A stretch of 53,894 nucleotides of DNA from positions 1 to 53,894 of the forward strand of contig CAZGKW010000029.1 in the NCBI GenBank assembly GCA_964526295.1, written 5' to 3'. The position numbers were made by a program, and so were the translations under genes. Of the stretch, positions 16,821 to 24,673 are shown piece by piece. This DNA comes from CAZGKW01 sp964526295. Lineage in GTDB: Bacteria; Planctomycetota; Phycisphaerae; FEN-1346. The notes beneath the pieces were generated by a model that saw nothing but the letters and a program-made list of their open reading frames with translations, was not told the origin of the DNA and ran no database searches. Each line of letters opens with the position of its first letter. The first letter of the stretch is position 1.

Positions 16821-17533
16821 GCACCCGCGACGAGCTGCTCGACCTTTACGCCACCCTCCGTGTGGCCGACGTCCGCGACGGGATGGACACGCTGCTGCGT
16901 CATCGGAGCGGGTCGATGTCGCCGTCGATCCGGCCGCTGTGGCGGACGCGGGCGGTGGGCATCGCCCGCACCTGCCGCTACGTCCCGTGGACGGGGACGG
17001 TGCCCGGCCTGGAGCCGGAGGAGTACTGGGAGTGGGTGGGGTGGTACTACCGGGAGGTCTGCCCGTACCCGTGGATGGAGCGTGTCGAGCCGGGTGACTT
17101 CGTCGTGATCGACGCGAGCGGCGTCGACGCGGGCCTCATGGGCTCGAACAACACGCTCGACGGCGTCCGCCGCGGCGCCGTCGGCTACGTCTCGAGCGGC
17201 GGCTGCCGCGATACCGACGAGGTGGTCCTCCAGAAGGTGCCGTTCTGGACGGCCGTCATCTCGCAGAGCATGGTCCAGGGACGCCTGGCGTTCGACGCGA
17301 TGGACGTGCCGGTGGAGGTGGGCGGCGCGACGGTCCGCCCCGGCGACGTGGTCGTGGCCGACGGGGACGGCGTGATCGTCGTGCCGGCCGAGATCGGCGT
17401 CGAGGTGGCCAAGTGGGCCGAGGCGGAGCACCGCCGCGACATGAAGGGCCGGCGGAAGCATTACGAGGCGCTGGGCCTCGAGATCGACGAGACGGTGGGC
17501 GGGCCGGCGAGCGAGAGTGACGCGGCGGGCTGA
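16817..17533 (+). CDS. RraA-like / HMG-aldolase-family protein
   Basis: 238 residues from ATG 16817. The conserved RraA-fold core is present: NNTLDGVRRGAVGYVSSGGC followed by RDTDEV, then PVEVGGATVRPGDVVVADGD and GVIVVP. In RraA-like aldolases and decarboxylases the GG-x-RD segment with a nearby aspartate binds divalent metal and an oxo-acid. Compared with RraA it has a longer N-terminus with a W/Y-rich insert (EEYWEWVGWYYREVCPYPW). A lyase acting on a 4-carboxy-4-hydroxy-2-oxo acid is the family expectation, but the substrate is not evident. Confidence 0.82.
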   Translation: MSTRDELLDLYATLRVADVRDGMDTLLRHRSGSMSPSIRPLWRTRAVGIARTCRYVPWTGTVPGLEPEEYWEWVGWYYREVCPYPWMERVEPGDFVVIDASGVDAGLMGSNNTLDGVRRGAVGYVSSGGCRDTDEVVLQKVPFWTAVISQSMVQGRLAFDAMDVPVEVGGATVRPGDVVVADGDGVIVVPAEIGVEVAKWAEAEHRRDMKGRRKHYEALGLEIDETVGGPASESDAAG

Positions 17534-17610
17534 CGTGTCCCGCCGCTCCCGCGGCGGGCTCGGGACGCTTGCCCGGCGCGTCCCTTTCACAAATCAAGAG
17601 GAGCTTAGCC

Positions 17611-18054
17611 ATGCAGACCATGGTCCATCGGGGCGAGTTCGAGCTGCTGGCCATCGGCATCCGGCCCGGCGAGATGCTCCTGGAGACGATCAAGAAAGCC
17701 CTCGCCGAGCACGACGTGAAAAACGGCGTCGTCGTCTCGGGCATCGGGACCCTGAAGAGCGTCCACCTCCACTGCATCACCCACACGCGGTTCCCGTCGG
17801 ACAACCATTTCTGGCGGGAGGAGGACGTGCCGGCCGAGCTCCTGTCGGTCTCGGGGATCGTCGCCGACGGCGAGCCGCACCTGCACGTCACGGTCTCCTC
17901 GGGCGAGGACCGCTGCTGGGGCGGGCACCTGGAGGACGACAGCGAGGTGCTGTACCTGGCGGAGATCGCGGTCCTGAAGTGCAACGCCCTGGCGATGACC
18001 CGGACGCAGGACCCCGAACGGAAGGTCAGCCTGCTTGGGCCGAAGGAGGCGTGA
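17611..18054 (+). CDS. DUF296 / PPC-domain protein
   Basis: 147 residues from ATG 17611, with AAGAGGAG upstream. The PPC pattern is clear: GIRPGEMLLETIKKALAEHD, then NGVVVSGIGTLKSVHLH, and the metal-binding HLHVTVS with GGHL. In plants the domain is joined to AT-hooks; stand-alone bacterial copies form trimers of uncertain function. There is no AT-hook here. It lies 43 bp before the aldo/keto reductase and may share its transcript. Confidence 0.85.
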   Translation: MQTMVHRGEFELLAIGIRPGEMLLETIKKALAEHDVKNGVVVSGIGTLKSVHLHCITHTRFPSDNHFWREEDVPAELLSVSGIVADGEPHLHVTVSSGEDRCWGGHLEDDSEVLYLAEIAVLKCNALAMTRTQDPERKVSLLGPKEA

Positions 18055-18097
18055 GACGCGAGGGCGGCACGCACCACCCCGAAGAAGGGAGGCAACC

Positions 18098-19090
18098 ATG
18101 GAGTACCGCCAACTCGGCACGAGCGACCTTCAGGTCACGCCCGTCGCCCTCGGGGCGTGGGCCATCGGCGGATGGCTGTGGGGCGGCACGGACGACGAGG
18201 CCGCCATCGACGGCATCCGACGGGCCGTCGACCTCGGCATGACCAGCATCGACACCGCCGCCATCTACGGATTCGGCCACAGCGAACGCATCTGCGGCCA
18301 GGCCGTCAAGGGCCGCCGCGACGACGTCCGGCTCCTGACGAAGTTCGGCCTCCGGTGGGACCTCGAAAAGGGCGTCGAGTACTTCGACACCACCGACAAC
18401 GAGGGCCGGCCCCGCAAGGTCTACAAGTACGCCGGCCGGGAGAGCGTCATGGAGGAATGCGAGCGGAGCCTGAAGCGCCTCGGCACCGACTACATCGACC
18501 TGTATCAACATCACTGGCCGGACGTCTCGACGCCCATCGAGGAGACGATGGACGCCTGCGCCAGGCTCCTGAAGCAGGGCAAGGTCCGGGCGGTCGGCGT
18601 GTCGAACTATTCGCCCGAGCAGATGGACGAGGCCCGCGAGGTCGCGCCGCTCGCCTCGAACCAGCCCCCCTACTCCATGCTGAAGCGCGACATCGAGGCC
18701 GACGTCCTCCCCTGCTGCCGCGAGCACAACGTCGGCGTCCTGGTCTACAGCCCCCTGGAGGGGGGCCTCCTGACGGGCAAGGTGACCGAGGACCGCGAGT
18801 TCGCCGAGGGCGACAAGCGGCGGAACGACCCGAGGTATTCGCAGGAGAACCGGCGGCGGGTGCTCGAGTTCCTGGAGGACCTCCGGCCCATCGCCGAGAC
18901 CCACGACGCGACCTTCGCCCAGCTCGTCCTGGCGTGGACGTTCCACCAGCCGGGCGTCACGAGCGCCCTGGTGGGCGTGCGGAACCCGAAGCAGGCCGAG
19001 GAGAACGCCGCGGCGGGAGACGTCGCCCTGGCGGAGGAGGAGATCGCCGAGATCGACGCCCGCCTGGTGGACCTGGAGCTGGACGTTTAG
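18098..19090 (+). CDS. Aldo/keto reductase
   Basis: 330 residues from ATG 18098, with GAAGGGAGG upstream. The catalytic tetrad of the AKR barrel is present: D52 (TSIDTAAIYG), Y57, K82 (LLTKFGL) and H139 (YQHHWPD). The NADPH-binding end is GVRNPKQAEEN. The GxxxSE pattern (GFGHSERI) and length fit the YajO/IolS-like bacterial class. The substrate is unknown. A 50-residue stretch after K82 (about 86-115, KVYKYAGRESV) is somewhat longer than in short AKRs. Confidence 0.9.
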   Translation: MEYRQLGTSDLQVTPVALGAWAIGGWLWGGTDDEAAIDGIRRAVDLGMTSIDTAAIYGFGHSERICGQAVKGRRDDVRLLTKFGLRWDLEKGVEYFDTTDNEGRPRKVYKYAGRESVMEECERSLKRLGTDYIDLYQHHWPDVSTPIEETMDACARLLKQGKVRAVGVSNYSPEQMDEAREVAPLASNQPPYSMLKRDIEADVLPCCREHNVGVLVYSPLEGGLLTGKVTEDREFAEGDKRRNDPRYSQENRRRVLEFLEDLRPIAETHDATFAQLVLAWTFHQPGVTSALVGVRNPKQAEENAAAGDVALAEEEIAEIDARLVDLELDV

Positions 19091-19174
19091 CGATCGTGGA
19101 GGGGACGGGCGACTTCCAGGTCGGCGTGGGCGACACTTGCCCCTACGCGACCCAGGTGCTACGCTCCCTATACT

Positions 19175-20071
19175 GTGGGAACAAGCGAAGCGATCAAACT
19201 CGACAGTTTTCGGGATTTGGCCGGTTCGTTGCTGGGTACGCAACCCGTCGCCCTGCTCGTCGGAAGTGCCGCCCACATACTCAAGTCAGTTCCCGACGGA
19301 ACATTTGCCACGTGCGTCACCAGTCCGCCCTACTGGGGCCTGCGGGACTACGGCATCCCCGACCAGATCGGAGCGGAAGCGGAGCTGGCGGACTATCTCG
19401 CCAAGCTGACGGCGGTGTTCCGGGAGGTCCAGCGTACGCTGAAGGACGAGGGAACGCTGTGGCTCAACATCGGCGACTCCTACACCAGCGGAAACCGGAA
19501 ATGGCGTGACACGGACGCGAAGAACCCCGCCCGCGCGATGAGCTATCGCCCGCCGACCCCTGAGGGCCTGAAGCCGAAGGACCTGATCGGCATCCCGTGG
19601 CGGCTCGCGTTCGCCCTCCAGGCCGACGGATGGTTCCTCCGCTCGGAGATCATCTGGCACAAGCCGAACTGCCAGCCGGAGTCCGTGAAGGACCGCCCCA
19701 CGAGGGCCCACGAGCACGTCTTCCTGTTCAGCAAGTCGAAGCAGTACTACTATGACTACGAGTCGGTCATGGAGTCGGCCAACGGGTCGGGAGGGCTGCG
19801 GAACCGCCGCACGGTGTGGTCGATCAACACGGAGGGGTCCCCGGAGGCCCACTTCGCGACGTTCCCCCCCGCCCTGGTGGGGCCCTGCATCAAGGCCGGG
19901 TCGCGGCCGGGCGAGATCGTGCTCGACCCCTTCTTCGGATCCGGGACGGTCGGACTCGTCTGCCTCCGGACCAACCGGAAAGCGCTCGGCATCGAGCTGA
20001 AGCCCGAGTATGCCGAGATCGCACGGAAGCGGCTCGGCCTGGAGCTGCCCCTCTTGGAAGTCGAACCGTGA
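19175..20071 (+). CDS. DNA (cytosine-N4) methyltransferase, XcyI-type (predicted CCCGGG)
   Basis: 298 residues from GTG 19175. The catalytic motif TSPPYWGLRDYG (S50-P-P-Y-W) near the N-terminus marks an N4-cytosine methyltransferase. The SAM-binding DPFFGSGTVG lies at 251-260 near the C-terminus, giving the beta-class order. It is coupled (TGATG overlap) to an XcyI-like endonuclease remnant, so the predicted target is CCCGGG by family association only. The start is doubtful: TATACT lies directly before the GTG, so if that is a -10 element, translation must begin downstream (TTG codons 15 or 19). Confidence 0.88.
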   Translation: MGTSEAIKLDSFRDLAGSLLGTQPVALLVGSAAHILKSVPDGTFATCVTSPPYWGLRDYGIPDQIGAEAELADYLAKLTAVFREVQRTLKDEGTLWLNIGDSYTSGNRKWRDTDAKNPARAMSYRPPTPEGLKPKDLIGIPWRLAFALQADGWFLRSEIIWHKPNCQPESVKDRPTRAHEHVFLFSKSKQYYYDYESVMESANGSGGLRNRRTVWSINTEGSPEAHFATFPPALVGPCIKAGSRPGEIVLDPFFGSGTVGLVCLRTNRKALGIELKPEYAEIARKRLGLELPLLEVEP

Positions 20072-20671
20072 TGCGGTTCCCCACGCTCGAACCAAACCTC
20101 CAGATGTCTTTTTCCTACAAGCTTCAGTCCATCCGGTCGCTGTTCCTTCACGAAGCCTTCAGCGGACGGTTGGCGGGCTGGAGGTCCCTCGCATCGACGG
20201 AGACCTGAAGGCGTTCGTCACGCCGGAGGCCTTGCGGAAGGTCGCGTCTTTCGGCCTGCGCGGAGAGGTCCTCTTCGCCGTCCCCTGCGTCCTCGCCGCC
20301 AATCCCTGTCTGCTGGGGTACTGCCGGCTTCTCTTGGGGCTCTCCCAGAAGGAGTTCTACGGCAAGGGGCCTTTCGGCAGGTTCAAGCGGTTGGAGGACG
20401 AAGGCCTGATCCCTGAACGGGCGGCCGCACTCGTCCGCNNNNNNNNNNNNNNNNNNNNNNNNNNNNNNNNNNNNNNNNNNNNNNNNNNNNNNNNNNNNNN
20501 NNNNNNNNNNNNNNNNNNNNNNNNNNNNNNNNNNNNNNCAAGCGGTTGGAGGACGAAGGCCTGATCCCTGAACGGGCGGCCGCACTCGTCCGCCGGATCG
20601 CCGAGCCACAGGGCCCGGAAGGCAGGCGGTTCCGCGAGATGCTCTGCTCGACCATCGGCATCCCGCTGTAA
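20071..20671 (+). pseudogene. Broken XcyI-family restriction endonuclease
   Basis: ATG 20071 overlaps the methyltransferase stop by 1 bp. The first frame gives MRFPTLEPNLQMSFSYKLQS followed by IRSLFLHEAFSG and then stops at 20208. The homologous sequence continues in another frame from about 20165: RIDGDLKAFV, LRGEVLFAVPCVLAANPCLL, GYCRLLLGLSQKEFY. This is the XcyI-type N-terminal region. One missing base near 20165 explains the shift. After removal of the 155-bp gap artefact (20439-20593), it runs on to IAEPQGPEGRRFREMLCSTI and GIPL, then TAA at 20669. The repaired product would be about 148 residues, roughly half the family length (about 330). It is therefore a pseudogene unless the sequence has errors. 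Confidence 0.8.
20439..20538. other. Assembly gap of 100 N with duplicated 55-bp flanks
   Basis: Bases 20384-20438 and 20539-20593 are identical. Deleting one copy plus the N run (155 bp) restores a single reading frame through the endonuclease remnant. The gap is therefore an unmerged 55-bp overlap, not missing sequence. Confidence 0.9.
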
Positions 20672-20749
20672 GGTGGCCGGCGCCGGGCAAGGGACACGAG
20701 CGGGTCTCCAGGCGCCGGGGCCAGTGGGGCCGGGCAATCGGACATCGGC

Positions 20750-21727
20750 TTACGGCGCCCCGGCGGGGACGGCGCTCGGCACCGTCCGACGAAGCACCGC
20801 CGTCACCGGGAAGTGGTCCGACGGGTACCGGTCGAGCGTCTTGCCGGTCCGGATCTCGGCGTCGACGGCCCGGAAGTGCGGCGTGTGCAGGATCCAGTCG
20901 ATGCGGCGGTTCAGCCGCACCCCCGTCGGCAGACGGTACGTCCCCTCGTTGCCGCCCCGTTCGGGGTAGACCGACCGATAGCTGTCGATGAGCCTCAGGC
21001 CGTCCTCGCCGGCCGTCTCGGCGACGAGGGTCCCGTAGGTGCGGGCCCCCGTGTGGGTGTTGAAGTCGCCCGTGACGACGACCGGGGCGTCGCCGGCGAT
21101 CTCCAGGATCCGACGGGCCAGCAGCTCCGCCGACTTATGGCGGGCGTGCCACGAGACGGCGTCGAAGTGCGTGTTGAACGCGAAGAACGTCGCCCCCGGG
21201 TGGGCCCGGTGGCGAAGCTCGACCCAGCTCGTCATCCGGGGCGTGACGCTGAACCAGTCGCGGCTTCCCGGCACGTGGGGGGTCTCGCTGAGCCAGAAGT
21301 GGCCCTCACGGACCGGCTCGAACCGGTCCCGACGGTACAGGATGGGGTTCTGCCGACCTTTCAGCTCGCCGTCCCATCGCCCGGCGCCGACGTAGCCGTA
21401 GCCCGGCAGCTCGCGGCGGAGATAATCGGCCTGCCGCTCTCGGACTTCCTGGGTGCCCAGCACGTCGGGGCCGAAGTCGCGGATACACTGGACGACGCTG
21501 TCCCGTCGATCGTCCCAGGCCCCGACGTGGACGTCGCCGCCGGCGCTCAGGATGTTGAAGGTCATGACGCGCAGCTCAATCTCTCCTTCCGCCGGTGGCC
21601 GCACGTCGGCCCGGACCGCCGTGGCGTCGCGGCCGCTGGCCATCAGGCCCAGCAAGAGGCCCAGCGCCGCCGCGACGGCCAGGACCGCTATCCCCGCCCC
21701 CAGGAGGACCCTTTTCGCACATGCCAT
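20750..21727 (-). CDS. Membrane-anchored endonuclease/exonuclease/phosphatase-family hydrolase
   Basis: 325 residues from ATG 21727. An N-terminal helix (about 5-30, VLLGAGIAVLAVAAALGLLL) is a signal anchor. The EEP fold follows: LRVMTFNILSAGG, LGTQEV, FFAFNTHFDAVSW, VVTGDFNTHTG and a final YPSDHFPV. The N, E, D, H and SDH residues are the usual metal and catalytic set. It hydrolyses a phosphodiester outside the cytoplasm; the target could be nucleic acid, lipid or another phosphoester. The gene ends 78 bp from the convergent endonuclease remnant. Confidence 0.88.
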   Translation of the reverse strand: MACAKRVLLGAGIAVLAVAAALGLLLGLMASGRDATAVRADVRPPAEGEIELRVMTFNILSAGGDVHVGAWDDRRDSVVQCIRDFGPDVLGTQEVRERQADYLRRELPGYGYVGAGRWDGELKGRQNPILYRRDRFEPVREGHFWLSETPHVPGSRDWFSVTPRMTSWVELRHRAHPGATFFAFNTHFDAVSWHARHKSAELLARRILEIAGDAPVVVTGDFNTHTGARTYGTLVAETAGEDGLRLIDSYRSVYPERGGNEGTYRLPTGVRLNRRIDWILHTPHFRAVDAEIRTGKTLDRYPSDHFPVTAVLRRTVPSAVPAGAP

Positions 21728-21736
21728 GGCCCTTCC

Positions 21737-21765
21737 ATCTTATCCGCCGGGGAGGCCGGAGTCAA
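21737..21765 (-). promoter_or_regulatory. Promoter of the EEP hydrolase
   Basis: Minus strand: TTGACT (21765-21760), 17-bp spacer, TAAGAT (21742-21737). The predicted start is near 21730, only about 3 nt before the ATG, so the transcript may be nearly leaderless. Confidence 0.5.
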
Positions 21766-21860
21766 ATCGGGGGGCATCCGGGGGCCTCGGGTGGATTGAA
21801 CCCGCGGCCCGCCGCAGCGCTACGGGGGAAGTGCAGGGCAGCGACCGCTACCATCGCTCG

Positions 21861-21888
21861 GCGCGGCGGGTCTCCGCACCCGCCGCGC
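21861..21888. repeat. Double-hairpin intergenic repeat, copy 2 (first hairpin only)
   Basis: GCGCGGCGGGT pairs with ACCCGCCGCGC (11-bp perfect stem, 6-nt loop). It matches hairpin 1 of the copies at 2235 and 39105. The GTCGGTGCGGAGACCGA part is not recognisable here. It lies between pckG and the EEP gene, in a 247-bp spacer with no gene. Confidence 0.6.
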
Positions 21889-21974
21889 AAAGTGGCAGTC
21901 TGTCCGTCCAACTGCGACCCGACAGCCGGTGCGTTTGGCCGCGACCCGAAGGGCAGCGCTCCATCGCGCGGAGG

Positions 21975-23846
21975 CTACAGGTCCAGCGGCGAGACGTAGT
22001 CGCCCTTCTCGCTGCGGAGCGCCTCGAGCCGCTCACGCTGGGCGGCGAACTGCTCGAACACCACCTCCGGCGCGTCCTCGAAGCCCCGCCAGGTCGCCTC
22101 CACCCGGTCCAGCTTCGCCAGGTTCTCCGGGATGCGGATCGTGAACTGCTCGACATAGTCCGACTCGGGGTAGTCCTTGTCGAGCACCCGGCGAAACAGG
22201 GGCACGAGGTCCGAGTGCTTCGGCAGGAGCCCCGTCGGGCCCTCGATCGCCTCGACGTCGCCGTTGACCCGCAGCTCCATCCACTTCACCCAGCAGTGCT
22301 TGTCGAGCTTGCCGTTGAGGTACTCGCCCTTCTCGTCCTTGATCCAGTAGTTCGTGGCGAAGATAACGGGCGGCCGTTCAAGGCGCGAGCCGAAATCGAG
22401 GTGGTTCTGGACGTACTTGCCGAACGGGATGGCCAGAAAGTCCTGGTTGCTCATCATGTTGAACTTGCGGACGCCGGCGGCGCCGAGCGTCGCCGCGGTG
22501 GTCTCCGACTCGATCGACGCCCCCATCGTCACCACGCCGTGCACCCAGTCGAAGCTCTGCTGGACCGGGACGGTCGTGTCGCTGTCGCGGCCGCCGTACA
22601 TGATGCCGGCCACGACGACGCCTCCCGGGTCGTCCAGGTGGGGGTCGCAGTTCGCGAGCGCCCGGACGGAGACGGTGTACCGTGCATTGCGGTGCGAGGG
22701 GGTGATCTCGTTGCCCTTCTCGTCGGTCTTGCCCTTGTGCCACCGGCCGCCGTAGTTGACGCCTTCGTCGGGCAGCTCCTGGCCCATGCCGATCCAGTAG
22801 GGCCGGCCGCCGGAGACCAGGACGTTCGAGAAGATGACCTCGCCGGGGGGCGTCAGGACCTCGTAGATGACCGGGTCGTCCTGGGCGTTGACGTCCTCGA
22901 TGATGCCGAAGATGCCCGACTCGACGTTCACGCCGCGGGGCTCGTCGTCGAGGACGCGAAGGTAGGCGATGTCGTCGCCCACGATCTGCTCGCCGGGGAG
23001 CATGGCGGTGGAGGTCTTGCCGCACATGCTGGGGAACGCGCCGGTGAAGTAGGTGACCCGGTCGCCGGGCCCTTTGACGCCCATGAGGAACATGTGCTCG
23101 GCGAGCCAGCCCTCGCGGTCGGCCTTTCGGATCGCCAGGCGAAGGGCGAGTTTTTTCAGGCCGATCGTGTTCCCCCCGTACTGCGTGTTCACGCTGTAAA
23201 CCATGTTCTCCAGGATGTCTATGTACACGCGGCGCTTCTCGACGTCGGCGCTGGTGTTCGACTCGGTCAGCCGCCCGGCCGAGTGGAGGAACCGGAAGAA
23301 CCGGCCCTCCGGGCCGCGGCGCTTCAGCTCCTCGTACCCCGCCCGGTAAAGCAGGTCCTCGCTGTGAGCGACGTAGGCCGAGTCGGTGCACTGGACACAG
23401 GAGATGCTGAAGGGCGAGTCGGTCGGCCCCAGGCAGAAGAACCGGACGAACATCTCCTTGCCCTGCATGGCCCCGTTCAGGAAGCCTCGGACCTCCGCCA
23501 GGCCGGCCTCCCGCTCGGTGGCGTTGAGGGCCGGGCCCAGGCTGACGCCCTCCGGAAGGAGGTACTTCGTGGCCTCCTTGTCGCGGGCCTGGTCGTGGTA
23601 CCCGTCGAAATGGACGGTGTGACCGTCGGTCTCGAGGGGCCGCTCCTCGCCCAGCTCGACGGCCCGGCGCCGGACGTAGGCCACGTCCTCGGGGGCGTCC
23701 GAGCAGACCTTCACGGTCTCGGGCTTGCCCAGGGCGATGGCCTCGCCGACGAACTCCAGGACCCGCTCGTTGCCCAGGGCCTCGAGCTTGGCCATGCCGT
23801 CGGGGGCGATCTTCTCTTGCAGCGTCTTCGTCAGGGTCTCGTCCAT
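21975..23846 (-). CDS. pckG: Phosphoenolpyruvate carboxykinase (GTP)
   Basis: 623 residues, normal length for the GTP-dependent family. The P-loop with the hyperreactive cysteine is FPSMCGKTSTAM (about 268-279). The PEP/oxaloacetate region contains YGGNTIGLKKLALR, and metal binding is at VGDDIAYLRV. The late motif NYWIKDEKGEYLNGKLDKHC is also typical. It converts oxaloacetate and GTP to PEP, CO2 and GDP for gluconeogenesis. The gene stands alone with a strong promoter (23968-23996). An 18-bp palindrome lies at the predicted start site, which suggests repressor control. Confidence 0.96.
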   Translation of the reverse strand: MDETLTKTLQEKIAPDGMAKLEALGNERVLEFVGEAIALGKPETVKVCSDAPEDVAYVRRRAVELGEERPLETDGHTVHFDGYHDQARDKEATKYLLPEGVSLGPALNATEREAGLAEVRGFLNGAMQGKEMFVRFFCLGPTDSPFSISCVQCTDSAYVAHSEDLLYRAGYEELKRRGPEGRFFRFLHSAGRLTESNTSADVEKRRVYIDILENMVYSVNTQYGGNTIGLKKLALRLAIRKADREGWLAEHMFLMGVKGPGDRVTYFTGAFPSMCGKTSTAMLPGEQIVGDDIAYLRVLDDEPRGVNVESGIFGIIEDVNAQDDPVIYEVLTPPGEVIFSNVLVSGGRPYWIGMGQELPDEGVNYGGRWHKGKTDEKGNEITPSHRNARYTVSVRALANCDPHLDDPGGVVVAGIMYGGRDSDTTVPVQQSFDWVHGVVTMGASIESETTAATLGAAGVRKFNMMSNQDFLAIPFGKYVQNHLDFGSRLERPPVIFATNYWIKDEKGEYLNGKLDKHCWVKWMELRVNGDVEAIEGPTGLLPKHSDLVPLFRRVLDKDYPESDYVEQFTIRIPENLAKLDRVEATWRGFEDAPEVVFEQFAAQRERLEALRSEKGDYVSPLDL

Positions 23847-23944
23847 GGCTCTCCGCCGGTCTTACGGGTCCTGGCAAACACGAGGCGCCGCGGCCGAAGC
23901 CTCCCCTCGGCGCGGATCCGGCCGCTCGGATGTGCATCCCCTCG

Positions 23945-23962
23945 CGCCCACCCGGGTGGGCG
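23945..23962. promoter_or_regulatory. 18-bp perfect palindrome at the pckG start site
   Basis: CGCCCACCCGGGTGGGCG is a perfect inverted repeat overlapping the predicted pckG transcription start (about 23961). Its position suits a repressor operator or a 5'-end hairpin. It also contains CCCGGG, the predicted target of the methyltransferase at 19175. Confidence 0.45.
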
Positions 23963-23967
23963 GGCGG

Positions 23968-23996
23968 AGTATAGGCCCGGCCGGAGGGCTTGTCAA
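23968..23996 (-). promoter_or_regulatory. Promoter of pckG
   Basis: Minus strand: TTGACA (23996-23991), 17-bp spacer, TATACT (23973-23968). The leader to ATG 23846 is about 115 nt. Confidence 0.7.
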
Positions 23997-24100
23997 CGCC
24001 CTGGGAGAAGACGCAACGGCCGCCGTCTGAGAGGCCGGCGGGCCGGCGACGCGGCGGTCCCGCAGGGAAACGCGGCGGGGCCGCAAGGCCGGGAGGTGCC

Positions 24101-24144
24101 GAAAAAAGGCGGGAGAGATCCGCCAGTCGCACCGGATCTCTCCC
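24101..24144 (-). terminator. Intrinsic terminator of the H1-like gene
   Basis: On the minus strand a perfect 12-bp stem (24144-24133 with 24122-24111; GGGAGAGATCCG and its complement) encloses a 10-nt loop, followed by GCC and six T. It lies 38 bp after the H1-like stop. A second hairpin, CCGGGCC-GGC-GGCCCGG, is at 24161-24177. Confidence 0.8.
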
Positions 24145-24181
24145 CGGATGTGTCGTCGCTCCGGGCCGGCGGCCCGGCGGC

Positions 24182-24358
24182 CTACTTCTTTTTCTTCTTG
24201 GCCTTCTTTTTGGCGGCCTTCTTCTTGGCCTTCTTCTTGGTGGCCTTCTTCTTGGCGGCCTTGCGCTTGGCCTTCTTCTTCTTCACGGCCTTCTTTTTCT
24301 TCTTCTTGGGTGCGGCCTTCTTCTTGGCCTTCTTCTTTGCTGCTTTCTTCTTGGCCAT
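24182..24358 (-). CDS. Histone H1-like lysine/alanine-rich DNA-binding protein
   Basis: 58 residues from ATG 24358, with AAGGAG 8 nt upstream. After the start methionine the protein contains almost only K and A with single P, V, R and T: AKKKAAKKKAKKKAAPKKKK and onward. This is the tail of eukaryotic H1 and of bacterial Hc1/HCT-like proteins, without a globular domain. It is expected to bind and compact DNA through charge. It has its own promoter, a leader of about 96 nt and an intrinsic terminator, so it is monocistronic and probably well expressed. The repetitive sequence makes its length prone to slippage, and errors in the assembly are possible. Confidence 0.88.
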   Translation of the reverse strand: MAKKKAAKKKAKKKAAPKKKKKKAVKKKKAKRKAAKKKATKKKAKKKAAKKKAKKKKK

Positions 24359-24460
24359 AAACAAATCTCCTTTTCTTAGAAGGCTCCCTGACGAAGAGAA
24401 CCCGTTTCCCCACGTGACGGCGATTCAGGAGACTTGAGCCAATGGCGCCTCATTCATCCG

Positions 24461-24489
24461 ATGCTAGACGGCGCACCGAACGGTGTCAA
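24461..24489 (-). promoter_or_regulatory. Promoter of the H1-like gene
   Basis: Minus strand: TTGACA (24489-24484), 17-bp spacer, TAGCAT (24466-24461). Predicted start about 24454. The rest of 24490-24673 shows no gene. Confidence 0.65.
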
Positions 24490-24673
24490 CAACTTTTTGC
24501 GGTCGCGACAAAAAGGTTGGCGCGCGTTGCCGACGGCGCCGGGGCCCGCTCTCACGCGCTTCTATCGGCCTCCCATCCATAGAGACTTGAAGGAACACGA
24601 AAGGAAAGACGCGCCGGGGCGCCGCCGCCGCCGCACGCGCAAATGAAACGAGGCCCACCGGCGCCGACCGCCC

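Noticed and set aside
24182..24358. Lysine/alanine tract as mere simple-sequence repeat
   Set aside because: It has a start, ribosome-binding site, stop, promoter and terminator, so it was kept as a gene.
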